Shown here piece by piece: positions 1 through 8,466 of a stretch of DNA of 13,996 nucleotides (position 1 is its first letter; each line of letters starts with the position of its first letter). The DNA is from Nodosilinea sp. BSH.14. GTDB taxonomy: Bacteria > Cyanobacteriota > Cyanobacteriia > Phormidesmidales > Phormidesmidaceae. The stretch spans positions 1 through 13,996 of the forward strand of contig JALQST010000037.1 of the NCBI GenBank assembly GCA_023264315.1. Reading direction: 5' to 3'. Both the position numbers and the translations under genes were made by a program. The notes beneath the pieces were generated by a model. That model was given only the letters and a program-made list of their open reading frames with translations, had not been told where the DNA came from and made no database searches.

Positions 1-1416
<1,416 letters not shown>

Positions 1417-1774
1417 AAGCAGCAGGGGTGGTGAGAAAATCCAACCTATTCTAAGGGCTAACGACGGGATTCGATTGCCGATCTTGCCCCCGCAATGTCG
1501 CATCTATGGGGTAAAGCGGCCCAATGTCACCGTTCCCTAAACTTAAGCAAAATTACGCAAAATTCAGTCAAATGTCCGTCTACCGCTGCTTATCCCATGG
1601 GCAGCAGCGGGCCAAGGGATGGAGCAGGCGTGCCGACGTGGCATGACTAGGGCTGCGTCTTCCCTCGGAGGAATCCCCCAAGAACGGCTATCAGCCCGGT
1701 GCGCAAGGCTCCTATAATGGGCGTTTGTGGATTTGATTGCCGCTCCTACACCCTATCGTTAAGCCCTGCCAACC
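1417..1774. other. Divergent intergenic region between carB and lysS
   Basis: These 358 bases separate the divergent starts of carB and lysS and carry no convincing gene. For carB, a TAGAAT hexamer reads on the minus strand at 1448-1453 (about 30 bases before the ATG), but it has no good -35. An AT-rich patch at about 1545-1575 contains a minus-strand TTGACT at 1566-1571 that could belong to a more distal promoter. A TATAAT at 1713-1718 is listed separately for lysS. I saw no T-box or riboswitch-like structure and no repeat. Confidence 0.5.
1713..1718 (+). promoter_or_regulatory. Candidate -10 box for lysS
   Basis: A perfect TATAAT hexamer lies 56 bases before the lysS ATG. No recognisable -35 hexamer sits 16-18 bases upstream (the bases there read ATCAGC or similar). 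If this is a promoter it may depend on an activator or another sigma factor. The evidence is a single hexamer only. Confidence 0.35.
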
Positions 1775-3340
1775 ATGTCCTCCGACGCTACCCGTTCCGG
1801 TCAAAGTGCCTCTAGCCTCGAAGAAATTCGCGCCGCCCGTTTGCAAAAGGTGGACGACCTGAAGCAGGTGGGGCAAGATCCCTTTGCCTATCGCTGGGAT
1901 GTCACCCACCAAACGGCCCAACTTCAGGAGAAATACGCTGACCTAGTCGCTGGGGAGGAGGTGGCGGATACGATCTCCATTGCGGGGCGGATTTTGGCGC
2001 GGCGGGTGTTTGGCAAGCTGGCCTTCTTTGGCTTGCAGGACGAATCGGGCACGATTCAGCTTTATCTGGAGAAAGCCACCATCCAGGAGCACATGGGGGC
2101 TGAGGATGAAAAAGCCTTTGACCACCTGAAGCAGCTCACCGATGTGGGCGACATCATTGGCGTCACGGGGACGATTAAGCGCACGGATAAGGGCGAGCTT
2201 TCTATTAAGGTGCAGCGCTACGCCATGCTCACCAAGGCACTGCTGCCCCTGCCCGACAAGTGGCACGGGTTGACCGATGTGGCCAAGCGCTACCGTCAGC
2301 GCTACGTGGATTTGATCGTGAACCCCACCGTGCGCGACACCTTCCGCAAGCGGGCGCTGATTACCACGGGCATTCGCCGCTATTTAGAAGATCGGGGCTT
2401 TTTGGAAATTGAAACCCCGGTGTTGCAAAGCGAGGCCGGTGGGGCCGAGGCGCGGCCCTTCATCACCTATCACAACACCCTGGAGATGGAGTTGTACCTG
2501 CGCATCGCCACGGAGCTGCACCTGAAGCGCCTGGTGGTGGGCGGCTTTGAAAAGGTGTTTGAAATTGGCCGCATTTTCCGCAACGAGGGCGTTTCCACCC
2601 GCCACAACCCCGAATTTACCAGCGTCGAGTTCTACCAAGCCTACGCCGACTACCACGACTTTATGGATCTCACCGAGGACTTGGTGGCGACCCTGGCCAA
2701 GGACATTTTGGGGACAACGCAGATCACCTACCAGGGCGTAGATATCGACCTCACGCCCCCCTGGAAGCGGCTCTCCATGCACGACCTCGTCAAAGAGCAC
2801 ACGGGCTTGGATTTCCGTGGGTTTTCGACCTTGGAGGCGGCCAAGGCGGCGGTGAAACCCCTCAACCTACATGGGGTGGAGGATTGCGATTCCATTGGCC
2901 AACTGCTGAACGAGGTGTTTGAGCAGAAAATCGAGGAAACCCTGATTCAGCCCACGTTTTTGATCGATCACCCCGTCGAAATTTCGCCCCTCTCCAAGCC
3001 CCACCGCAGCAAACTGGGGGTGGTCGAACGGTTCGAGCTATTTGTGGCCGGACGGGAAACCGCCAACGGCTTCTCGGAGTTGACCGACCCCATCGACCAG
3101 CGCCACCGCTTTGAACTACAAGCCGCCCGCAAAGCTGCTGGGGACGTAGAAGCCACCGGGGTCGATGAGGACTTCCTCACCGCCCTGGAACACGGGATGC
3201 CCCCCACCTGCGGCGAAGGCATCGGCATCGACCGCCTGGTGATGTTGCTCACCGACAGCGCCAGCATCCGCGATGTGATCGCCTTCCCCTTGCTGAAACC
3301 CGAGAAAGGCGAAGAGGCGGGGGCGTCCCCTGAGCCCTAG
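1775..3340 (+). CDS. lysS: Lysyl-tRNA synthetase, class II
   Basis: Charges tRNA(Lys) with lysine in the cytosol through a lysyl-adenylate intermediate. The 521 residues show the class IIb layout. An N-terminal extension contains the EEIRAARLQKVDDLKQVGQDP helix and leads into an OB-fold anticodon-binding domain at about 60-170 (AGRILARRVFGKLAFFGLQD). The catalytic domain carries motif 2 near residues 268-281 (FRNEGVSTRHNPEF) and motif 3 near 479-490 (GEGIGIDRLVML). The TANGFSELTDPIDQRHRF stretch is also typical of LysRS. The length is normal for bacterial LysS. The ATG at 1775 gives a plausible N-terminus before the conserved helix. It is divergent from carB and followed after 238 bases by ilvN. 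It shares the lysine theme with dapB further along the same strand, though common transcription is not shown. No truncation or odd composition is seen. Confidence 0.97.
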   Translation: MSSDATRSGQSASSLEEIRAARLQKVDDLKQVGQDPFAYRWDVTHQTAQLQEKYADLVAGEEVADTISIAGRILARRVFGKLAFFGLQDESGTIQLYLEKATIQEHMGAEDEKAFDHLKQLTDVGDIIGVTGTIKRTDKGELSIKVQRYAMLTKALLPLPDKWHGLTDVAKRYRQRYVDLIVNPTVRDTFRKRALITTGIRRYLEDRGFLEIETPVLQSEAGGAEARPFITYHNTLEMELYLRIATELHLKRLVVGGFEKVFEIGRIFRNEGVSTRHNPEFTSVEFYQAYADYHDFMDLTEDLVATLAKDILGTTQITYQGVDIDLTPPWKRLSMHDLVKEHTGLDFRGFSTLEAAKAAVKPLNLHGVEDCDSIGQLLNEVFEQKIEETLIQPTFLIDHPVEISPLSKPHRSKLGVVERFELFVAGRETANGFSELTDPIDQRHRFELQAARKAAGDVEATGVDEDFLTALEHGMPPTCGEGIGIDRLVMLLTDSASIRDVIAFPLLKPEKGEEAGASPEP

Positions 3341-3374
3341 CCGAGGCCCAACCCGATGGCGGCTAACCCCGGAT

Positions 3375-3394
3375 CATCCACCGACGGTGGGATG
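3375..3394 (+). terminator. Weak hairpin downstream of lysS
   Basis: CATCCACC at 3375-3382 pairs with GGTGGGATG at 3386-3394 around a GAC loop, with one bulged G. It lies 34 bases after the lysS stop. No T-tract follows, so it is at best a weak or factor-assisted terminator. It could equally be a chance structure. Confidence 0.22.
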
Positions 3395-3578
3395 CCTGAC
3401 GCCATGGTGGCCCCCTTGTTCTCCTTGCTGATGCAGCGAGGTTTTCGGGGTATCATAATGGTTTGCGGATGTTCGGGATAGCATTGTCCTCGTTCGCGTG
3501 TTCGAGGTCATCCAGCCCCTTCGTCCCCCCGCCGCAAGGCTCATTGCCCAACCTCTAGCCCATCCTTTTCCCTGTCCT

Positions 3579-4148
3579 ATGGTGAACACTGCCACCCTGT
3601 CCGCCTCCATCCCTGCGGCTCCCCAGTCCATCAAGCACACCCTGTCCGTGCTGGTGGAAGATGAGGCCGGAGTTCTCACCCGCATTGCCGGGTTGTTTGC
3701 CCGTCGAGGCTTCAATATCGAAAGTCTGGCGGTTGGCCCAGCGGAGAAAAGCGGTGTATCCCGAATCACCATGGTGGTTCCCGGGGATGAACAGGTGATT
3801 GAGCAGCTCACCAAGCAGCTCTATAAGCTAATCAACGTCATCAAGGTCAACGATGTCACCTACATTCCCTGCGTGGAGCGCGAATTGATGCTGCTGAAGG
3901 TGAACGCCACCAGCGCCAACCGTTCCGAGGTGATCGAACTGGCCCAAATTTTCCGGGCTCGGGTGGTGGATGTGTCTGAGGATTCCCTCACCCTGGAAGT
4001 GGTGGGCGATCCGGGCAAAATGGTGGCCATTGTGCAAGTGCTGAACCGCTTTGGCCTGCGCGAAATTGCCCGCACCGGCAAAATTGCCCTCCCCCGCGAG
4101 TCCGGTGTGAACACCGAATACCTCAAATCCCTGGCAGAGAAACTCTAG
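3579..4148 (+). CDS. ilvN: Acetolactate synthase small (regulatory) subunit
   Basis: This is the regulatory partner of acetolactate synthase, the first common enzyme of valine, leucine and isoleucine synthesis. It confers feedback inhibition by branched-chain amino acids. The 189 residues contain the N-terminal ACT domain at about 18-95 (HTLSVLVEDEAGVLTRIAGL, then RRGFNIESLAVGP) and the C-terminal ALS-SS domain (ERELMLLKVNATSANRSEV through GDPGKMVAIVQVLNRFGLREIARTGKIAL). I chose the ATG at 3579. It leaves a 17-residue low-complexity lead-in before the conserved KHTLSVL. The GTG 27 codons upstream at 3498 would add a Pro-rich segment that is not typical of the family. It ends 6 bases before dapB, so the two are probably co-transcribed. 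The catalytic subunit gene ilvB is not in this window, and cyanobacteria often keep the two apart. Confidence 0.95.
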   Translation: MVNTATLSASIPAAPQSIKHTLSVLVEDEAGVLTRIAGLFARRGFNIESLAVGPAEKSGVSRITMVVPGDEQVIEQLTKQLYKLINVIKVNDVTYIPCVERELMLLKVNATSANRSEVIELAQIFRARVVDVSEDSLTLEVVGDPGKMVAIVQVLNRFGLREIARTGKIALPRESGVNTEYLKSLAEKL

Positions 4149-4154
4149 ATTCCT

Positions 4155-4979
4155 ATGACCACCCAAACCAAAATTCCCGTTGTCGTCAACGGAGCCTGCG
4201 GCAAAATGGGCCGAGAGGTGATTAAGGCCGTGGCCCAAGCCGAGGATATGACCTTGGTGGGAGCCATCGACAAAAAGCCCGACATCCTCGGCCAAGACAT
4301 TGGCGAGGTAATTAGCTTTCGGCCCCTAGAAGTGCCCGTCATGAATGATCTAGAGGCCACCCTCGTGGCGGCCCAAAGCGAAGGGCAGGCGGTGATGGTG
4401 GACTTCACCCACCCCGATACCGTGTACGAGTCGGTGCGGGTGGCCATTGCCTACGGAGTGCGGCCCGTAGTGGGCACCACAGGGCTGAGCCCGGAGCAAA
4501 TCCGTGATCTGGCCGAGTTTGCCGATAAGGCCAGCACCGGATGCTTGATTATCCCCAACTTTTCCATTGGTGTGGTGTTGATGCAGCAGGCGGCCCAGCA
4601 GGCGGCGCAATACTTCGACCATGTGGAAATCATTGAGCTACACCACAACCAAAAGGCCGATGCCCCCAGCGGCACCGCCGTGCAAACCGCCCAAATGCTG
4701 GCCGAAGCCCAAAAGTCCTTCAATGTGCCCCTGGTGAAGGAAACCGAAACCCTCCCCGGTTCCAGGGGCGGAGCCACCCCCGAGGGCATCCACATCCACA
4801 GTGTCCGTCTGCCCGGATTGATTGCCCACCAGGAAATTCTCTTTGGCGCACCGGGCCAACTCTACACCCTTCGCCACGACACCAGCGACCGCGCCAGCTT
4901 TATGCCGGGGGTGCTGCTCTGCATCCGCCAGGTGATGGCCCTCAAGTCCCTCATCTACGGCATGGACAAAATCCTGTAG
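4155..4979 (+). CDS. dapB: 4-hydroxy-tetrahydrodipicolinate reductase
   Basis: Cytosolic NAD(P)H-dependent reductase of the diaminopimelate/lysine pathway. It converts 4-hydroxy-tetrahydrodipicolinate to tetrahydrodipicolinate. The 274 residues begin with the Rossmann motif NGACGKMGRE at 12-21. The DFTHPD and VVGTTG segments follow in the nucleotide domain. The signature ELHHNQKADAPSGTA carries the catalytic His163 and Lys167, equivalent to His159 and Lys163 of the E. coli enzyme. Length is normal. The ATG at 4155 sits 6 bases after the ilvN stop, which suggests translational coupling. The TAG stop at 4977-4979 lies inside a dispersed GTAGGGG-type repeat, so the last residues (MDKIL) may be shaped by that element. 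It converges on sigG with a gap of 94 bases. Confidence 0.97.
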   Translation: MTTQTKIPVVVNGACGKMGREVIKAVAQAEDMTLVGAIDKKPDILGQDIGEVISFRPLEVPVMNDLEATLVAAQSEGQAVMVDFTHPDTVYESVRVAIAYGVRPVVGTTGLSPEQIRDLAEFADKASTGCLIIPNFSIGVVLMQQAAQQAAQYFDHVEIIELHHNQKADAPSGTAVQTAQMLAEAQKSFNVPLVKETETLPGSRGGATPEGIHIHSVRLPGLIAHQEILFGAPGQLYTLRHDTSDRASFMPGVLLCIRQVMALKSLIYGMDKIL

Positions 4980-5029
4980 GGGGCGCAACCTGCTCGCCGA
5001 GCCACCGTAGGGGCGAGGTCTCCTCGCCC
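4976..5029. repeat. Two related GTAGGGG-type repeat units between dapB and sigG
   Basis: Unit 1 at 4976-4998 and unit 2 at 5007-5029 both begin GTAGGGG and end in CTCGCC or CTCGCCC. Unit 2 is a perfect 8-base inverted repeat, GGGCGAGG (5011-5018) and CCTCGCCC (5022-5029), around a TCT loop. The TAG of unit 1 is the dapB stop codon. Because the flanking genes converge, the hairpin could help termination from both sides, but neither strand has a T-tract. It looks like a dispersed extragenic palindrome of the kind common in cyanobacteria. Genome-wide copies cannot be checked here. Confidence 0.6.
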
Positions 5030-5073
5030 GCTTTCCTCCGCTAAGACCCAGAGGATACAGGCAGCCTTGGGCC

Positions 5074-5718
5074 TTACTCGCGACCGAGGTAGGGTTGCAG
5101 ATCCACCTGAAGGCGCTGACGGGCACGGGCAATGCGAGACTTCACGGTGCCGAGGGAGACATGGGTCATGGCGGCAATTTCTTCGTAGGCTAAGCCCTGA
5201 ATTTCCCGCAGCACGATAGCCGTCCGAAAGACCTCGGGCAGGTCGGCAATGGCCTGGTGAAGCTGGGTATAAAACTCTTGGGTCATCAGGTGATCCACCG
5301 GGCCAGGGTCGCTGGCGGGCACATCCCACTCCACGGAACCGTCCTCTAGATGGAGGGGGGCGTCCAGGGATAGGGTACCGCGAGACCGCTTCCGGCGGCG
5401 CAGTTCATCGTAAAACAGGTTGGTGGTGATGCGGCCTAGCCACCCCTGAAACTTGGCAGGTTCGTTCAACCGTCGAATGTTGCGATAGACCCGAATCCAG
5501 ACCTCCTGGGACAGATCGGATCGGTCAGCCCATTCGGGGGCGAGGTGGTAGAGCAGCTTATCTACATGGCCTTGGTAGCGCCGCAGCAATTCGGCAAAGG
5601 CCACCCGGTCGGGACGAAGGCGCTGCTGACAAAGGGCCACCAGTTCTGAGTTGGTTAGCTCGCTGGGGGCAACCGCTGGCTTGGAAGCTCTGAGGGGGAC
5701 AGACCAAGTAGAGAACAT
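5074..5718 (-). CDS. sigG: RNA polymerase sigma factor, group 3/ECF-like, SigG type
   Basis: An alternative sigma factor that directs RNA polymerase core enzyme to stress promoters. SigG-type factors of cyanobacteria are linked to cell-envelope stress (known for the family, not shown here). Sigma region 2 lies at about residues 43-111 (FAELLRRYQGHVDKLLYHLA to the RRRKR end). Region 4 lies at about 154-203, with the helix-turn-helix YEEIAAMTHVSLGTVKSRIA. There is no region 1.1 or region 3, as expected for ECF-like factors, and 214 residues is slightly long because of a 25-residue N-terminal lead-in. The ATG at 5718 is the first good start, and the conserved ELVALCQQRLRPD follows at residue 25. 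SigG genes elsewhere are usually followed by an anti-sigma gene. Here the next 94 bases lead straight to the convergent dapB stop. The sigG symbol is by family resemblance. Confidence 0.88.
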   Translation of the reverse strand: MFSTWSVPLRASKPAVAPSELTNSELVALCQQRLRPDRVAFAELLRRYQGHVDKLLYHLAPEWADRSDLSQEVWIRVYRNIRRLNEPAKFQGWLGRITTNLFYDELRRRKRSRGTLSLDAPLHLEDGSVEWDVPASDPGPVDHLMTQEFYTQLHQAIADLPEVFRTAIVLREIQGLAYEEIAAMTHVSLGTVKSRIARARQRLQVDLQPYLGRE

Positions 5719-6036
5719 AGGATGACTTATTCTTCCTACAATGACGCCGTTCTATCGTGGCGCTACAAGCACCGTTCACAAACAGCACAGCTTGATTGGG
5801 CCTAAACCCACTCGCGCAACGGCTGCAACTCCTCTTACCACCCATGGGGCTTGTCCATATTGTGCACGGGGGCGAAAGACCGAATCCCCCTCGTGTGCCT
5901 CTCCCTGGGTTGGCACATCCCCCCTAACCACCTGCCCCCTTCACGCCATAGATCCACAAAAAACGCCCCCGTAGACCAAAATCTACTGGGACGCTGGATG
6001 CGGACTGTACGGCGCAGGCTGGGACGTGGTCGGAAC
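5719..6036. other. Intergenic region between ctaE and sigG
   Basis: These 318 bases hold no convincing gene. Short open frames on the plus strand here have no family resemblance and atypical composition (runs of CCCC and isolated Cys/Thr/Pro). A likely terminator for the cta genes lies at 5958-5990 and is listed separately. The sigG promoter should lie at about 5735-5800 on the minus strand, but I could not pick a clear -35/-10 pair. Confidence 0.5.
5958..5990 (-). terminator. Probable intrinsic terminator of the cta cluster
   Basis: On the minus strand, CCCaGTAGA and TCTACgGGG pair around a TTTTGG loop (stem bases 5982-5990 with 5967-5975, one internal mismatch). A short GC spacer and then six consecutive T (5963-5958) follow. 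It begins 47 bases after the ctaE stop, a normal place for the end of a leftward ctaC-ctaD-ctaE transcript, and separates that transcript from sigG. Confidence 0.5.
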
Positions 6037-6633
6037 CTAGAACAGGGTCAAGACATAAATCAGGGTGAACAGCACAATCCACACCACATCCACAAAGTGC
6101 CAGTAGATTTCCGCCATTTCTGGGCCAGTGTGGGTGATGTCGTTATAGTGCCCAGCCCGCCGGGAACGCCACAGCACACCCAAAATGAGGAGCAACCCAA
6201 TGAAAACGTGGGCCCCGTGGAAGCCCGTCATCAGGTAAAAGCAGTTGCTAAATAGGTTAGTTTTGAGGCCGTAACCGAGGGTCAGATATTCATAGACTTG
6301 ACCAACGAGGAAGACGGCTCCCATAGCAGCGGTGATGCCAAACCAGAGCCGCATTTTGGCTAAATCATTCTGCTTAATGGCCTTGGTGCCGAGGTTAATC
6401 ACCAAACTGCTGGAAACCAGAATGACGGTGTTCACCGCCGGTAATAAAAGTTCCACCTCGGTTTCCTTCGGAGGCCATTCCGCAATGGAACTACGGAACA
6501 CCAAAAACACGGCAAAGAATCCGGCGAACATCAGAAATTCCGAGGCCAGAAAGGTGAGTAATCCCAGGACTCTCAGATCCTGATGTTCCTCATGGACGAC
6601 GGTGGGCGTAGCTGAATCGACAGTACCTTGCAT
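6037..6633 (-). CDS. ctaE: Cytochrome c oxidase subunit III
   Basis: Integral membrane subunit III of the aa3-type terminal oxidase. It has no redox centre of its own and stabilises subunit I during proton-coupled oxygen reduction. The 198 residues contain about five membrane segments (LRVLGLLTFLASEFLMFAGFF; LLPAVNTVILVSSSLVI; LWFGITAAMGAVFLVGQVYE; GFHGAHVFIGLLLILGVLW; the C-terminal HFVDVVWIVLFTLIYVLTLF). This is the short form, lacking the first two helices of proteobacterial subunit III. The conserved GFHGAHV and YWHFVDVVW motifs are present. I chose the ATG at 6631-6633 (MQGTVDSATPTVVHEEH). An in-frame ATG at 6663 would add MYPTPYSLLP, which is only the translation of a heptanucleotide repeat array. 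Last gene of the cta cluster, 112 bases after ctaD. Confidence 0.95.
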   Translation of the reverse strand: MQGTVDSATPTVVHEEHQDLRVLGLLTFLASEFLMFAGFFAVFLVFRSSIAEWPPKETEVELLLPAVNTVILVSSSLVINLGTKAIKQNDLAKMRLWFGITAAMGAVFLVGQVYEYLTLGYGLKTNLFSNCFYLMTGFHGAHVFIGLLLILGVLWRSRRAGHYNDITHTGPEMAEIYWHFVDVVWIVLFTLIYVLTLF

Positions 6634-6658
6634 AGGGAGTAGGGAGTAGGGAGTAGGG
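6634..6658. repeat. Heptanucleotide tandem repeat, about 3.6 copies
   Basis: AGGGAGT is repeated perfectly at 6634-6640, 6641-6647 and 6648-6654, followed by a partial AGGG. On the coding strand this is a CCCTACT array abutting the ctaE start codon. It occupies the place of the ribosome binding site, and no Shine-Dalgarno is seen. It resembles the short tandemly repeated heptamers known from cyanobacterial genomes. Copy number is likely to vary between strains. Confidence 0.85.
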
Positions 6659-6746
6659 TACATTCGCGAAGCAATGCACCTTTTCTATCGCCTTTTCTTC
6701 AGCGTGGTGCATTGCTTCTAGGGACAAGATGGGCCCATCCTACGGT
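6655..6746. repeat. Composite palindromic repeat filling the ctaD-ctaE gap
   Basis: GAAGCAATGCACC at 6668-6680 and GGTGCATTGCTTC at 6706-6718 form a perfect 13-base inverted repeat with a 25-base spacer. The left half also contains its own imperfect palindrome at 6657-6680 (GGTACATT ... AATGCACC). The outer ends are GTAGGG-like on the left and CCTACGGTTA on the right. That rightmost stretch is shared with the element after ctaC, and its TTA supplies the ctaD TAA stop. This is a member of a dispersed palindrome family, probably mobile in origin (MITE-like), with no coding capacity. Confidence 0.75.
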
Positions 6747-8389
6747 TAAGACACCGTTTCTAGTTCTTCTTCAGGCTCATGACCGTATTCATAGGGGCCG
6801 TGGGTGACAACGGGAAGAACGTCCCAGTTTTCAATGATGGGGGGAGATGCGGTTGTCCATTCTAGGGTGAGGGCATTCCAGGGATTATCGCCTGCCTTTT
6901 GTCCTTTGCTCCAACTCCACAGCACGTTGATGTAGAAGGGAATAACGGAGACAGCAAGGATATAGGCACCTACGGTTACGAGTTGATTCAGGTCGGTGAA
7001 TTGGGCATCGTACATGGCCACTCGGCGGGGCATCCCCTGCATTCCCAAGGCGTGCATGGGAGTAAAGGTAAGGATGGTGCCAATGAAGGTCAGCACGAAG
7101 TGAATTTTGCCGAGGGGTTCGTTCAGCATTCGCCCGGTAATTTTGGGGAACCAGTGGTAGACCGCCGAATAAATCCCGAACACAGAGCCGCCAAATAACA
7201 CGTAGTGGAAGTGGCCCACCACGTAGTAGGTATCGTGGACATGGATATCAAAAGGAGCGGTACCGAGGGTGACGCCACTGAGACCACCAAACACAAACAT
7301 CGACAGCAGGCCTACCGCAAACAGCATGGCCGTGGTGTAGCGAATTTTTCCGCCCCAGAGGGTGGCCACCCAGCTAAAGATTTTGATACCCGTGGGCACC
7401 GCCACAATCAGGGTTGAAATGGTGAAGAAAATCCGCATCCAGGGCGGGGTGCCGCTGGTAAACATGTGGTGAACCCACACAAACAGGCCCACTAAACAGA
7501 TCGTCAGCGAGGAATAGGCAATGGCCTTGTAACCAAAAATGGGCTTACGGGCATGAACAGGAATCACCTCCGACATGATGCCGAAGATGGGCAAAATCAT
7601 CAGATAGACTGCCGGGTGGGAATAGAACCAAAAGAGGTGCTGATACACCACCACATTGCCGCCTGCGTCGGGCTTAAAGAAGGAGGTGCCAAAGTTGATA
7701 TCAAACAGCAGCAGAATCAAGCCAGCGGCTAGAACGGGAGTGGAAAATAGCGCCAAAATGGAGGTGGCGACCATGGCCCAGCAGAACAGCGGAATTTGAT
7801 CCCACTTCATACTGGGAACCCGCATTTTCCAGATGGTGACGAGGAAGTTAACGGAACCCAAAATAGAGGAAGTCCCCACGAGCACAATGGCCAAGATCCA
7901 GAGGGTTTGGGCGGCATTGGCGGTAATTTCGCTCAGGGGTGGATAGGATGTCCAGCCCGCTTGGGCACCGCCGAAATAGAAGCTGCCCAATAACAAAGCT
8001 CCAGCGGGAGGATTCAGCCAAAAGGCAATGGCATTCAGCTTAGGGAACGCCATATCCCGCGCCCCAATCATGAGGGGAATTAAATAGTTGCCAAATCCCC
8101 CAATGGCGGCGGGCACAATCCACAGGAAGATCATGATCGTTCCGTGGTTGGTCAAAAAGGCGTTGTAGAGTTCCGGACTGAGGAAATCTGAATCCGGTGT
8201 AGCCAGTTCTGTTCGCAGCATCACGGCCATAAAGCCGCCGACTAAGTAAAACAAAAATGAGGTGACGAGGTACTGAATCCCAATCACCTTGTGATCCACA
8301 TTAAAGGTGAAGTAGTGGTACCACTTCCACTTGTCGGGATGTCCGTGGGGGGCCACCGGACTGTTAAAGGAAAGGTCTGCTTGAGCCAT
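6746..8389 (-). CDS. ctaD: Cytochrome c oxidase subunit I (aa3-type, A2-like)
   Basis: Catalytic membrane subunit that reduces oxygen to water at the heme a3/CuB site and pumps protons, in thylakoid and/or cytoplasmic membrane. The 547 residues carry all metal ligands: His82 and His395 for heme a, His393 for heme a3, and His258, His307 and His308 for CuB. Tyr262 is placed to form the His-Tyr cross-link. Lys336 (PTGIKIF) fits the K-channel and Asp112 (GARDMAFP) the D-channel entry. Helix VI reads YSHPAVY instead of GHPEVY, so the pumping glutamate is replaced by the Tyr-Ser pair typical of A2-type heme-copper oxidases. The start MAQADLSFNSP at 8389 precedes the first conserved helix by a suitable distance. 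Its TAA stop (6746-6748) coincides with the end of a dispersed repeat. It lies between ctaC and ctaE on the same strand. Confidence 0.97.
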   Translation of the reverse strand: MAQADLSFNSPVAPHGHPDKWKWYHYFTFNVDHKVIGIQYLVTSFLFYLVGGFMAVMLRTELATPDSDFLSPELYNAFLTNHGTIMIFLWIVPAAIGGFGNYLIPLMIGARDMAFPKLNAIAFWLNPPAGALLLGSFYFGGAQAGWTSYPPLSEITANAAQTLWILAIVLVGTSSILGSVNFLVTIWKMRVPSMKWDQIPLFCWAMVATSILALFSTPVLAAGLILLLFDINFGTSFFKPDAGGNVVVYQHLFWFYSHPAVYLMILPIFGIMSEVIPVHARKPIFGYKAIAYSSLTICLVGLFVWVHHMFTSGTPPWMRIFFTISTLIVAVPTGIKIFSWVATLWGGKIRYTTAMLFAVGLLSMFVFGGLSGVTLGTAPFDIHVHDTYYVVGHFHYVLFGGSVFGIYSAVYHWFPKITGRMLNEPLGKIHFVLTFIGTILTFTPMHALGMQGMPRRVAMYDAQFTDLNQLVTVGAYILAVSVIPFYINVLWSWSKGQKAGDNPWNALTLEWTTASPPIIENWDVLPVVTHGPYEYGHEPEEELETVS

Positions 8390-8466
8390 AAAGGAGTTTG
8401 GTTAAAAACGTCTAGTTACAGGGTTGGTTGTGGTTGATTGTGATGGGGTGTTGGGTGCGGCTGAGT

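Noticed and set aside
3498..3578. GTG start extending IlvN by 27 residues
   Set aside because: The added residues are Pro-rich and not part of the family. The ATG at 3579 already leaves a lead-in before the conserved ACT domain.
3341..3578. Leader-peptide attenuator or T-box for ilvN or lysS
   Set aside because: No short ORF with a run of branched-chain or Lys codons and no paired terminator/antiterminator with a T-tract was found.
3828..4295. 155-codon minus-strand frame across ilvN and dapB
   Set aside because: It is a His/Gly-rich shadow of two certain genes and has no recognisable domain.
5741..6255. Two plus-strand open frames of 77 and 134 codons between sigG and ctaE
   Set aside because: One is in GC-rich intergenic DNA with no family resemblance. 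The other runs antisense into ctaE.
6634..6663. Upstream ATG adding ten residues to CtaE
   Set aside because: The extra residues are the translation of a heptamer repeat array, and the conserved protein begins at the ATG at 6633.
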